Below are positions 24,581 through 33,248 of a stretch of DNA of 64,000 bases, in pieces (the first letter of the stretch is position 1; each line of letters starts with the position of its first letter). Both the position numbers and the translations under genes were made by a program. Source of the stretch: Haloplanus sp. HW8-1 (GTDB lineage Archaea; Halobacteriota; Halobacteria; Halobacteriales; Haloferacaceae); contig NZ_CP098518.1 in the NCBI RefSeq assembly GCF_023703795.1, forward strand, positions 1,426,001-1,490,000. The letters are read 5' to 3'. Below the pieces are notes generated by a model. It worked only from the letters and a program-made list of their open reading frames with translations. It ran no database searches and was not told where the DNA came from.

Positions 24581-26674
24581 TCAGAGCAACACGAGCGCGA
24601 ACACGAGGTAGGTCAACGCGAGCAGTCCCGCCGCGTGCTTGACGCCGTCGGCGATTCCACCCTCGGCGAGCTGTCCGGCGATGATCCCGGAACAGACCGC
24701 CTGGATGGCGGAGAGGTGGAAAAAGAGCAGTTCGTAGGCGTCGGTGTTCACGTCGGTGCCGGCGAAGGCAGCGGTCACTCCGGCGCTCGGCGCGTTCGAC
24801 GGCGTCGCCGCCGACGTTCCGGCCGCCTGCTGTACGGCAGGGATGAACGCGACGGTCAGCGCGGCGATGATTCCGAGGAAGACGAACACCGAAATGTAGA
24901 TCACAAGGATGTAGGTGAGCATCTCCTGACGGCGCTCGCGGCGGAGACGGCGGGTGTCCTGGGCCTCGTCGGCGGCGATGCGGAGCACCGGCGCGATGTC
25001 GCCGCTCGCGTCCATGGCGTTGGTGATGAGCGTGACGGCTTGGGTGACCATCCGGGCGCGGGTCCGGACGGCGAGTCGGCGGAGCGCAGTCCCGGCGTCC
25101 GCGCCCCAGCGGATATCCCGCCAGGTGCGGTTCACCTCGTCTTCGAGGCCGCCGAGGTCGGTGCCGGCCACGCGTTCGATGCTCTCGACGACGGTCATCC
25201 CAGCCTCGTTGACGCTCGCCAGACGATCGAGGAAGTCCGGCACGGCGCGTTCGAGGCGCCGAACCCGGCGCTTGTGCGTCTCGTGGAGAATGGCGAAGAT
25301 GGCCATGACGACCACCGTGGCCTCGATGACCGGATGATCGAGCGTCCCCAGCGCCGACGGTCCGAGGGGGATCGGAACGGACCGATACAGCACCCAGCCC
25401 AGACCGAGCGGAACGGTCACGACGAAACTGATCCAGGGCCGTTCGAGCACGCTCCGTGTCGGCTCGCGCAGCCACTCGCGGACCGTCCGGAACCGGTCGT
25501 AGGCCGCGAGGCGTTCGACGTTCCGTCGCTGCCCCACGACCGCCGCCCCGCCGTCGGAGAGTGGCGTCGACGGTCGCCCCCCCGTCGCGTCGTCGCCGAC
25601 CGTCCCGGCGACGTCGTCGCGGACGTTCGTCAGCGCGGTGTCGTGCTGGGTGAGGCTATCGATGTAGACGACGAACGCCGCGGAGGCGAGAGGGATGCCC
25701 GCGTACCCGATGATGCGGACGATAGTGACCGTATTCTCGATGACGAGACCAATGACGACGAGGACGGTGATGAGAAAGAGCGGACCGGCGACCAGGACGG
25801 TCACGTATATCTCGGCGAACGTGGAGACGAGTTCGAGATACTGCTCTTGCTGGGCCTCGGCTTCTTCCTGGTACCGCTCGTACTGCTCGCGGAGGAACGT
25901 CGAGAGGTTGCGCCCGCTACCGAGCACGCTCGCGAGGTTGTCCGAGAACTCCTCCAACCCCTCGCTGGGCGTCCGGTCGGCGGTGTGACGGAGGGCGGTC
26001 AGGATATCCGTCGAGAACGCGTTCATGTCCCGTACGGCGACTCCGACCTCCCGGGCGGCCTCGCCGTAGATGTCGTCGTTGTTGGCGAGCGTCTCCAAGA
26101 CCGTCGGAAAGGGCATACCGCTCCGCGAGAGCGCGTAGACGAAGGCGATCGTTCGGGGGAGCGTCGCTTCGATCTCACTCGCACGGGCCTCGGCCAACTG
26201 ATCGAGATACGTCCACCGCGCCCAGTAGGTTCCAAGTGCCAGCGTCGATCCCACCGTCGCCCCGAAGAACAGAAAGAGGACGAACAGGCCGAGCAAGGTC
26301 AGATCCTGCAGGCGCGTCAGCCCGGCGAGAAAGGAAAGCGGCGGCGGCACCACCCCTAGGATGGCCGCCCGGCTGATCGAGAAGAGATCGACCAGCCAGA
26401 CGGCGACGTACACCCCGAGGATGGCGCCGACGACGCCCGCGAGGCCGCTGATGAGGAGCGTCCGGGAGGCGAACACGCGGTGGGTGGTGCCGACGTGGGT
26501 GGCCCGCAACCGGGACAGCTGCCAGGATCGTCGGGAACTCCGACCCACGTAGTCCCCGAAGATCGGGACGGCCAGCCGGGAGACGAGCAGATCCGCCCGA
26601 CGGCTCACCGGAGAGAGCAAGACCGGGAGGCCGATGATCGCGACGACGACGAGCGGTACCAGATGTGCGATCAC
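24581..26674 (-). CDS. pilus assembly membrane platform protein (TadC/PilC, T2SSF)
   Basis: A 697-aa membrane protein with two copies of the type II secretion system F domain (about residues 170-330 and 480-630), each followed by pairs of hydrophobic helices, as in archaeal PilC/TadC proteins that form the platform for type IV pilus assembly. The start is a GTG at 26674 that overlaps the ATPase stop in GTGA, so synthesis is coupled. Sequence upstream of that GTG belongs to another frame of the ATPase gene. No pilin-like class III signal peptide gene is seen nearby. Confidence 0.85.
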   Translation of the reverse strand: MIAHLVPLVVVAIIGLPVLLSPVSRRADLLVSRLAVPIFGDYVGRSSRRSWQLSRLRATHVGTTHRVFASRTLLISGLAGVVGAILGVYVAVWLVDLFSISRAAILGVVPPPLSFLAGLTRLQDLTLLGLFVLFLFFGATVGSTLALGTYWARWTYLDQLAEARASEIEATLPRTIAFVYALSRSGMPFPTVLETLANNDDIYGEAAREVGVAVRDMNAFSTDILTALRHTADRTPSEGLEEFSDNLASVLGSGRNLSTFLREQYERYQEEAEAQQEQYLELVSTFAEIYVTVLVAGPLFLITVLVVIGLVIENTVTIVRIIGYAGIPLASAAFVVYIDSLTQHDTALTNVRDDVAGTVGDDATGGRPSTPLSDGGAAVVGQRRNVERLAAYDRFRTVREWLREPTRSVLERPWISFVVTVPLGLGWVLYRSVPIPLGPSALGTLDHPVIEATVVVMAIFAILHETHKRRVRRLERAVPDFLDRLASVNEAGMTVVESIERVAGTDLGGLEDEVNRTWRDIRWGADAGTALRRLAVRTRARMVTQAVTLITNAMDASGDIAPVLRIAADEAQDTRRLRRERRQEMLTYILVIYISVFVFLGIIAALTVAFIPAVQQAAGTSAATPSNAPSAGVTAAFAGTDVNTDAYELLFFHLSAIQAVCSGIIAGQLAEGGIADGVKHAAGLLALTYLVFALVLL

Positions 26675-28299
26675 GCGCCGGGCCCCTCGTCGACCAGTCG
26701 GTCCACGCGTTCGAGCACCCGGTCGGAGTCGGCGTAGTACTCGTTGACGAGCGCGGTGAACTGTCGGTAGTCGGTGATCCCCTGATCCCGGAGAGCGGTG
26801 AGGAAGCGACGGCGGTCGCGAAGCTCTTCGAGCAGGCGCGTTCGGGACCAACCGCGATCATCCTGAATCTCGTCGAGGAGCGAACTGTTCTCTCGGTCGA
26901 AGGTGTCCGTGTCGGCGTCCCAGGTGAAGGCGTTGGAGTAGTCGAGTTCGCCGGTTCGCTGGTCGATGCCGCCGATTTCGCTGATCGCGTTGGACCGACG
27001 CACCCGCTCGCCCTCCAGACGGGTGAGTCGCTGGACACAGAGCAAGTCGAGCGACTGAATCATCGCCCGGGGGACGTTGATCGGTTCGTTCTCCAGCCGG
27101 TTGATCACCGTCTCGATGCTGTCGGCGTGCATCGTCGAGAAGGTTGTGTGTCCGGTGTTCATCGCCTGAAAGAGGGTGACGGCCTCGTCGCCGCGCACCT
27201 CGCCGACGATGATGTACTCCGGGCGATGTCGGAGCGCCGACCGCAACAGGTCGTACATGTCGATGTCGGCACCCTCGTGGAGGCGCTCGCGGGTGACACT
27301 GGAGAGCCAGTTGTCGTGATACAGCGAGAGTTCGCGGGTGTCCTCGATGGAGAGCACTTTCGAGCGCGGCGGGACGAACATCGACACCGCGTTCATCGAG
27401 GTAGTCTTGCCCGACGCCGTGCCGCCCGCGAAGATGAGCGACTTGTTGTTCTCGATGGCGAGCCACAGGTACGCCATCTGTTCGACGTTGAAGGTGCCGT
27501 ACTCGATGAGGTCGATCGGCGTGAAGGGGTCGTCGGCGTACTGGCGAATGGTAAAGGCCGAGCCACGCGGGGTCACCTCCTCGCCGAGGGCGAGTTCGAC
27601 CCGGGAGCCGTCCGGCAGCGTCGTCCCGACGACGGGATCACCGACACTGATGTGACGCCCCGACTGCTGAGCGAGTCTGACGACGTAGTTGTCGAGTTCG
27701 TCAGGATCCTCGAAGACGACGTTCGTCGCCACGTCCGTGTACTGGTCGTGATAGACGAAGATCGGCAGGCCGTACCCGTCACACGACACGTCCTCGATGT
27801 GCCCGTCGTGCATGAGGGGATCGAGTCGGCCGAATCCGTTGAAGTCACGAATCAGATAGTACCGAAGCTTGTGGAACGTGTGCATGTCCACGTCGACACC
27901 GTACTCCTCCAGCAGGGACTCGAGTTCTCCTTCGAGGACCGTCTCTTCGGTCGGTTCGTCCTCGGCTCGAAACAACAGCGGGTCGCGTATGTCCTCGCGG
28001 ATCCGTTCGAGCAATCCCGACTCGAAGGAGTCGAGATTCGGTTCGACCGCGTGATAGCGGTGCTCGCTCTCCTCGGTATTACGGGTGATGACGACGTACG
28101 CGAACGGCGCGTTCACCCAGTAGCGGTCGAGTTCCTCGTGACCCGACGGGGGGTCGAACGTCGCGAGCGGTCCGTCCTCGCCCGGACGGAACGGGCGCGC
28201 ATCGATGGTCGACCCGCGGAGCATCTCGTAGGTTCGGACGACTCGCCGTCGGAGTTCGCCGAGCGTCCCGTCGGCTCCCGACGCCGCGTCCCCTGACAT
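26671..28299 (-). CDS. pilus assembly/secretion ATPase (PilB/TadA, GspE family)
   Basis: A type II/IV secretion ATPase of 542 aa that would power assembly of a type IV pilus-like structure with its overlapping PilC-type partner. Walker A is GGTASGKTT (about 292-300), followed by an Asp-box VLSIEDTRELSL, Walker B in IIVGEVRGDEA, and the His-box TGHTTFSTMHAD, all family hallmarks. The N-terminal ~130 residues are the acidic variable domain usual in archaeal PilB proteins. It lacks the FlaI-type context of archaellum genes. Confidence 0.9.
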   Translation of the reverse strand: MSGDAASGADGTLGELRRRVVRTYEMLRGSTIDARPFRPGEDGPLATFDPPSGHEELDRYWVNAPFAYVVITRNTEESEHRYHAVEPNLDSFESGLLERIREDIRDPLLFRAEDEPTEETVLEGELESLLEEYGVDVDMHTFHKLRYYLIRDFNGFGRLDPLMHDGHIEDVSCDGYGLPIFVYHDQYTDVATNVVFEDPDELDNYVVRLAQQSGRHISVGDPVVGTTLPDGSRVELALGEEVTPRGSAFTIRQYADDPFTPIDLIEYGTFNVEQMAYLWLAIENNKSLIFAGGTASGKTTSMNAVSMFVPPRSKVLSIEDTRELSLYHDNWLSSVTRERLHEGADIDMYDLLRSALRHRPEYIIVGEVRGDEAVTLFQAMNTGHTTFSTMHADSIETVINRLENEPINVPRAMIQSLDLLCVQRLTRLEGERVRRSNAISEIGGIDQRTGELDYSNAFTWDADTDTFDRENSSLLDEIQDDRGWSRTRLLEELRDRRRFLTALRDQGITDYRQFTALVNEYYADSDRVLERVDRLVDEGPGA

Positions 28300-28351
28300 C
28301 GTTCGTGGGCGCTAAGCGAGGCACTGACTTAAACGTGCGCCCGACGTGATC

Positions 28352-29042
28352 GGTCGCGTTAAGTTAGAGGATGAGGCGGACGAGTTCCGAGTGCTTATGG
28401 CAGAATTCGACCGCCTCAACGGACGTATCGAGTGGATCGACTTGTCGTTTGTGGAGCGAAAGCGGACTCCCGAGTGGGCGATTCAAGTGGGCATCCGGTG
28501 TCATCTCGCGGTATGTCAACGAGATATTTAAGTCAGTTTCTCGATGAGTTGGGAGCCAAACGCAGTCACGTCGCTGTTCACAACTGGGAACACAAGGCCG
28601 ATCTACAGCCGATGTCGATGATGAGTGCGGATCAGCTCGCGGTCGACGAGAAAGTGATCCGCGTCAACGGCGACGACTACTGGCTGTACAGTGCCATCGA
28701 TCCCCAAACAAACGAAATCTTGCATTTTAGGCTGTTTCCGGCGACGACGAAACAGACGACGCGATGGTTTTTGTCCGAGCTGCATCGGCGATATCGGCTA
28801 GATGGCGTCGAATTTCTCGTTGACGACGCCGATCATGTAGTGAATGTCCTCGACGAAGACGGGTACCGATTCCAGCTGATTTCACACGGGAATCGGAATG
28901 CTATCGAACGTATCTTTTTGAACATATAACGACAAACTTCCTCGTTTACAATGACTTTCAACCATGTCGAACCGCAGACAGCAGAATCGTGGCTCCAAGC
29001 CCTCGCCGTCCAGCACAACTCACGCCAAAGTTAACGCGACCC
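28352..29042 (+). mobile_element. degenerate IS6-family insertion sequence (ISH14/15-like)
   Basis: A remnant of about 690 bp. Imperfect terminal inverted repeats are visible: GGTCGCGTTAAGTTA at the left (28352-28366) and its near-inverse, plus-strand AAAGTTAACGCGACC, at the right (29028-29042), matching at 13 of 15 positions. Between them lies one broken DDE transposase gene that fills the element, as in haloarchaeal IS6-type insertion sequences. Flanking 8-mers (ACGTGATC left, GTCACATC right) are not identical, so no target duplication is preserved. Confidence 0.8.
28397..29034 (+). pseudogene. IS6-family transposase, inactivated
   Basis: The reconstructed product is about 212 aa. It starts MAEFDRLNGRIEWIDLSFVE, then continues after a one-base deletion near 28510 in another frame (MSTRYLSQFLDELGAKRSHV). 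It passes the DDE-type residues in LAVDEKVIRVN and FLVDDADHV, and reaches GNRNAIERIF. There an in-frame TAA (28927-28929) replaces what is normally a Lys codon. The downstream sequence still encodes the family's C-terminal NHVEPQTAESWLQALAV segment to the terminal TAA at 29034. Two independent lesions show it is dead. It is convincingly similar to haloarchaeal ISH14/ISH15-type transposases. Confidence 0.85.
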
Positions 29043-29059
29043 GTCACATCGGCCGACCA

Positions 29060-29067
29060 CTTATACC
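29060..29067 (+). promoter_or_regulatory. TATA box for the amidohydrolase gene
   Basis: CTTATACC is centred about 26 nt before the ATG at 29090, indicating a leaderless transcript. It lies just outside the right end of the IS6 remnant. Confidence 0.55.
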
Positions 29068-29089
29068 ACCTGCGGGCCATCGGTCGAGC

Positions 29090-30373
29090 ATGAGCCTCGA
29101 TGGCCCCGACCACGAATCGCTTCGGAACCTGCGTCGTGACCTGCATCGCCACCCCGAACCGGGCTGGCGGGAGTTCTACACCACTGCCCGTCTCGTCGAC
29201 GAACTCGAGAGGCGCAACCTCGACGAACTCCACGTCGGTCCCGAAGTCTTGGCCGAGGACCGGCGCGGCGTCCCCGACGATGCCGAACTCGACGAGTGGC
29301 GCGAGCGAGCGGTCGCCGCCGGCGCCAGACGGGACGTCGTCGACCGCCTCGACGGCGGGCACACCGGTGCCGTGGCCGTCCTTCGCCGGGGCGACGGGCC
29401 GACCGTCGGTCTCCGGGTCGACATCGACGCCCTCCCGATCACGGAGTCCGACGAGGCGTCGCACCGACCCGCCGCGGAGGGCTTTCGCTCCGAGAACGAG
29501 GGATACATGCACGCCTGCGGGCACGACGCCCACGCGACCGTCGGGGTCGGCGTCCTCGACGCCGTCGCCGCGAGCGACTTCGCGGGGACGCTCAAGGTGT
29601 TCTTCCAGCCCAGCGAGGAGACCATCGCGGGCGGCGAACCGATGTCCGAGAGCGGTCACCTCGACGACGTGGAGTACCTCCTCGCGCTCCACGTCGGCCT
29701 CGATCACCCCACCGGCGAGGTGGTCGCCGGCGTCGACGGGTTCCTCGCGGTGAGTCACTTCCGCGCCGAGTTCTCGGGCGAGACGGCCCACGCCGGCGGG
29801 CATCCGGAGCGCGGCCGGAACGCGGTCCAGGCGATGGCGACGGCCATCCAGAACCTCTATGCGGTCCCGCGACACCACGACGGCGCCACGCGCGTCAACG
29901 CCGGCCTGGTCGGCGGCGGCACCGCCTCGAACATCGTCCCGGAGGAGGCGTTCATCGAGGGAGAGGTACGCGGCGAGACGACCGAACTGATGGAGTACAT
30001 GGACGACCACGCGGGTCGGATCCTCCGGTCGGCCGCCGAAATGCACGACTGCGAGGTCGAGGTGGAGTACCAGGGCCGCGCGCCGGGCGGCGAGAGTGAC
30101 GCGGCGCTCGTGGACGTGGTGTCGTCGGTCGCCGCCGACACGTCGGGCATCGATTCGATCCTCGAACGGGACAGCCTCGGCGGGAGCGAGGACGCCACCT
30201 TCCTGATGCGGCGGGTACAGGAGCAGGGCGGTCTCGCCTCGTACGTCTGTGTTGGCACCGATCACCCCGGCGGTCACCACACCCCAACCTTCGACGTAGA
30301 CGAGGAGACGATTCGGATCGGTATCGACGTGCTGTCGGAAACGATCGAACGGATCGGCAGGGAGCAGCCCTGA
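29090..30373 (+). CDS. M20-family amidohydrolase
   Basis: A 427-aa metallopeptidase-fold hydrolase of the M20D/aminoacylase group, which deacylates N-acyl amino acids or related amides. Metal-site motifs are present: GLRVDIDALPI, HACGHDAHAT with two histidines, FFQPSEETIAGG, and a later His in GGHHTPTFDVDEETI. The dimerisation domain lies around residues 210-320. Insertions between residues 45 and 100 make the N-terminal part longer than in bacterial relatives. The ATG at 29090 follows a TATA box by about 26 nt. It is convergent with the next gene, with one base between stops. Confidence 0.85.
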   Translation: MSLDGPDHESLRNLRRDLHRHPEPGWREFYTTARLVDELERRNLDELHVGPEVLAEDRRGVPDDAELDEWRERAVAAGARRDVVDRLDGGHTGAVAVLRRGDGPTVGLRVDIDALPITESDEASHRPAAEGFRSENEGYMHACGHDAHATVGVGVLDAVAASDFAGTLKVFFQPSEETIAGGEPMSESGHLDDVEYLLALHVGLDHPTGEVVAGVDGFLAVSHFRAEFSGETAHAGGHPERGRNAVQAMATAIQNLYAVPRHHDGATRVNAGLVGGGTASNIVPEEAFIEGEVRGETTELMEYMDDHAGRILRSAAEMHDCEVEVEYQGRAPGGESDAALVDVVSSVAADTSGIDSILERDSLGGSEDATFLMRRVQEQGGLASYVCVGTDHPGGHHTPTFDVDEETIRIGIDVLSETIERIGREQP

Positions 30374-30374
30374 G

Positions 30375-31736
30375 TCAGTACTTCGGGTCGGCACCCGTCG
30401 TCTCGTAGACCCGATCCATGACCGCGTCGCGGTCGGCCTGCCACGCCGACAGGCCCGCTGGACCGGATGGATACGACTCGTAGCGGTCCATCAACTCCTC
30501 GGCGAGCTGTTTCGTCCGGTAGAAATTCAGAATCGTCCCCCAGTAGCCGAAGCTCCTGATGGCGCTTTTGAGTTTCAACAGCAGCCCCATCGAGGTCGAC
30601 CCCGAGTACAGCGCCTCGGCGAGTTTCTCCCCGGGGAGGGCGGCCAGCAGCCCCATCAGGTCGTCGACGTCGACGGCCGTCGAGAGGACGTTGTACACGT
30701 CGAGACCGGCGTAGCGGCCGCCGAAGTGGTCCATCACGCGCTCGTTGTACTCCCAGAGCGCCGCCTCGGTCGGGTCGTCGTAGGCGTCGACGACGGCGTC
30801 GGCTGCGTAGGTGCCGGCGTAGGCCGCCCCCGCGATGCCGCCGCCGGTGGTGGGGTTGACGTGGCCGGCGGCGTCGCCGACGGCGACGAAGCCCGGCGCG
30901 ACGGCCGAATCGTACGGCCGCCGGGTCGGGAGGGCCGCGCCGAGTTTGTCCGTCACCTCGGCGCCCGTGAACTCGGGGCGGCGCCGCAGGTCGGTCCGAA
31001 GGTCCTCCACCAGTTTCATCGGCTCCTCGTTCATCTGGAACCCCAGCCCGGCGTTGATCGTCGTACTGGTTCGCGGGAAGTACCAGAGATAGCCCGCCGC
31101 CCGACGGGTCGGTTTGAACACGAGGGCGTCGTCCCACTCGACGGGGTCGGGGACCTCGACGATTTCGCGGTAGGCGGAACAGAACTGGGAGTACGAGACG
31201 TTGGTGTCGAAGGTGGTCTCCCCGAAGTCGGCCTTGTCCTGCAGGATCGAGAGGGCGCCCGCCGCGTCGACGGTGACGGCCGCCTCGTAGGTGACGGGGT
31301 CGCCCTTCCGGATCCCGCGGACGCCGGTGACGCGGGCGCCGTCCTGAAGCACGTCCTGCACGACGGTGTCGTAGTGGAAGTCGGCGCCGGCGGCCTCGGC
31401 CCCCTCGATGATGCGCCGGCCGTACGCGTGGCGGTCGATGACGGCGAGTTCACCGGGCACCGGAATGTCGAGCACCGTATCGTGCTGTGGGAGTTCGAAC
31501 CGGCCGTGGTCGACACCGGTGTTGGTAAAGGAGTCCTCGATTTTCGACTTCGGGATGGCATCCGGGAAGGTGTCGGCACCCTTCAGGGCGTCGCCACACG
31601 CGATATGGCCCGCCTCCTGTTCGTCCTTCCGCTCGACGACGACGACGTCGAGGCCGTCGCGAGCGGCGCTGGCCGCGGCGTAACACCCGGCCGTGCCCGC
31701 CCCGACGATGACGACGTCGCACTCGTGGGTAGTCAT
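30375..31736 (-). CDS. geranylgeranyl-reductase-family flavoprotein
   Basis: A 453-aa FAD-dependent oxidoreductase of the geranylgeranyl reductase family, whose archaeal members hydrogenate the isoprenoid chains of membrane lipids or quinones. It has the N-terminal dinucleotide-binding VVIVGAGTAGCYAA and VVVVERK, the family segment HIACGDALKG, and the C-terminal FAD motif GFVAVGDAAGHVNPTTGGGI. The HIACG stretch corresponds to the region around the catalytic cysteine described in this family. Which isoprenoid is the substrate is not decided by the sequence. Confidence 0.85.
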   Translation of the reverse strand: MTTHECDVVIVGAGTAGCYAAASAARDGLDVVVVERKDEQEAGHIACGDALKGADTFPDAIPKSKIEDSFTNTGVDHGRFELPQHDTVLDIPVPGELAVIDRHAYGRRIIEGAEAAGADFHYDTVVQDVLQDGARVTGVRGIRKGDPVTYEAAVTVDAAGALSILQDKADFGETTFDTNVSYSQFCSAYREIVEVPDPVEWDDALVFKPTRRAAGYLWYFPRTSTTINAGLGFQMNEEPMKLVEDLRTDLRRRPEFTGAEVTDKLGAALPTRRPYDSAVAPGFVAVGDAAGHVNPTTGGGIAGAAYAGTYAADAVVDAYDDPTEAALWEYNERVMDHFGGRYAGLDVYNVLSTAVDVDDLMGLLAALPGEKLAEALYSGSTSMGLLLKLKSAIRSFGYWGTILNFYRTKQLAEELMDRYESYPSGPAGLSAWQADRDAVMDRVYETTGADPKY

Positions 31737-31821
31737 TGGTGAGGTGTCTCGCCCGCGGTGGGAAAACTCTTTATTCCCGTTTCGTCGCCGTCGTGCCGAC
31801 GGAACGCGGCGATGGCCGGCG

Positions 31822-33165
31822 CTACGTCGCCTCGATCGCGCGTTCGATCACGGCTCGCGCCTCGGCGGCCAGGTCGCCGACGTCCTCGCTCTCGACGTAG
31901 AGACGGACGTACGGTTCGGTACCGCTCGGCCGGACCAGCAGCCACGAGCCGTCGGGGCGGTCCAGCCGTACCCCGTGACCGGTGTCGACGCTCGCCGCCG
32001 GGAATGTCTCCGGGAGCGACCGCTCGATCCGGTCCATCGCCGCGGCCTTCGCGTCGTCGGGACAGGGGACGCTCACCTTCCGGTAGGGCCGTTCGGTCAC
32101 CGGGGCGCGCAGGCCGGGAAGCCCCTCCGCGGCGACGAGGCGGGCGATCACGACCGCGCTGACCACGCCGTCGATCCACCCGCCGAAGTCGGGGTGGACG
32201 TGTTTCCAGGGTTCGGCCGCGAAGGCGACCGTGCCGCCCGACTCGCGGACGTCGGCGATCCCCTCGTGGAGCGCGCCGAGGGCAACGCGCTCGACGCGAC
32301 CGCCAGCCGCGTCGACGCGCTCGTCGATCCGGGCGGAGGCGTTCGGCGTCGTCACCACCACGGGATCGGCGGCGTCGCTCGCCCGGACGTACCGCTCTGC
32401 GACGACGGCGAGGACGGTGTCCTCGTGGACCACTTCGCCCGACCCGTCGACGATCACGATTCGGTCGGCGTCGCCGTCGTGACCGATCCCGAGGGCAGCG
32501 TCGCCGTCGGCGACGAACCGGCGGAGGTCGGAGAGCGAGTCGGGTGTGGGCTTGCTCCCACGGCCGGGGAAGTGCCCGTCGACGTTGGCGTGGAGAGCCG
32601 CGACGCGCGCGCCGAGGTCACGGAGGACGGCCGGCGTCGCGAGCGCACCCGTGCCGTTCCCGCAGTCGACGACGACACGGAGGCCGTCGAGGGCGCCGCC
32701 GAACCCGCGGGCGTAGTCGGCGACTGCCTCGCGGTAGTCTGGGAGCGGCGACGACTCGCGCCGGTCGCCCCACGCGTCCCACGCGACCGGCCCGTCGCCA
32801 GCCTCGACCCGCCGCTCGACGGTTCGCTCGGCCGCGCCGTCGTACTCGACGCCGTCGACGAAGGGTTTGATGCCGTTGTCCTCGGGTGGGTTGTGCGACG
32901 CGGTGAGCATCACGCCCCGGCGTCCCCGCGAGGCGAAGGCGAGGGCGGGGGTGGGCACGACGCCGACCCGTCGGACCGAGGCGCCACCCGAGAGGGCGCC
33001 GGCTTCGACGGCCGCGGCGAGGCCCGCGCCGGTCGTCCGACCGTCGCGGCCGACGACCACTTCCTCGGCCCCGCGGCCGACCGCCCGCCCGACCGCCACT
33101 GCGAGTTCCGGCGTCACGTCCGTCTCCACGCTACCGCGGATGCCCGCCGTCCCGAACAGGTCCAT
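31822..33165 (-). CDS. phosphohexomutase (phosphoglucosamine/phosphomannomutase)
   Basis: Alpha-D-phosphohexomutase of 447 aa. The catalytic phosphoserine is Ser90 in LTASHNPPEDNG, the metal-binding loop is GHDGDADRI in the second domain, the sugar-binding EPWK-type loop is FAAEPWKHVHP, and the phosphate-binding loop in domain 4 is RPSGTEPYVRLYVES. All four domains are complete. It interconverts hexose 1- and 6-phosphates; the archaeal GlmM type is likely, supplying activated amino sugars, but manno- or glucomutase activity cannot be excluded. It is divergent from the Agl23-like membrane protein gene. Confidence 0.9.
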   Translation of the reverse strand: MDLFGTAGIRGSVETDVTPELAVAVGRAVGRGAEEVVVGRDGRTTGAGLAAAVEAGALSGGASVRRVGVVPTPALAFASRGRRGVMLTASHNPPEDNGIKPFVDGVEYDGAAERTVERRVEAGDGPVAWDAWGDRRESSPLPDYREAVADYARGFGGALDGLRVVVDCGNGTGALATPAVLRDLGARVAALHANVDGHFPGRGSKPTPDSLSDLRRFVADGDAALGIGHDGDADRIVIVDGSGEVVHEDTVLAVVAERYVRASDAADPVVVTTPNASARIDERVDAAGGRVERVALGALHEGIADVRESGGTVAFAAEPWKHVHPDFGGWIDGVVSAVVIARLVAAEGLPGLRAPVTERPYRKVSVPCPDDAKAAAMDRIERSLPETFPAASVDTGHGVRLDRPDGSWLLVRPSGTEPYVRLYVESEDVGDLAAEARAVIERAIEAT

Positions 33166-33248
33166 ACCGATCCTCCGGGAGCCACCGGTTTGTATCGGTC
33201 GGTGACGACTATCGAAAGCTTCACCGGCACCCCGGCGGATGGACCGGT

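Noticed and set aside
28432-28929. Stand-alone 165-codon gene
   Set aside because: It is the middle part of the broken IS6-type transposase. Family sequence continues both before its start in another frame and after its stop.
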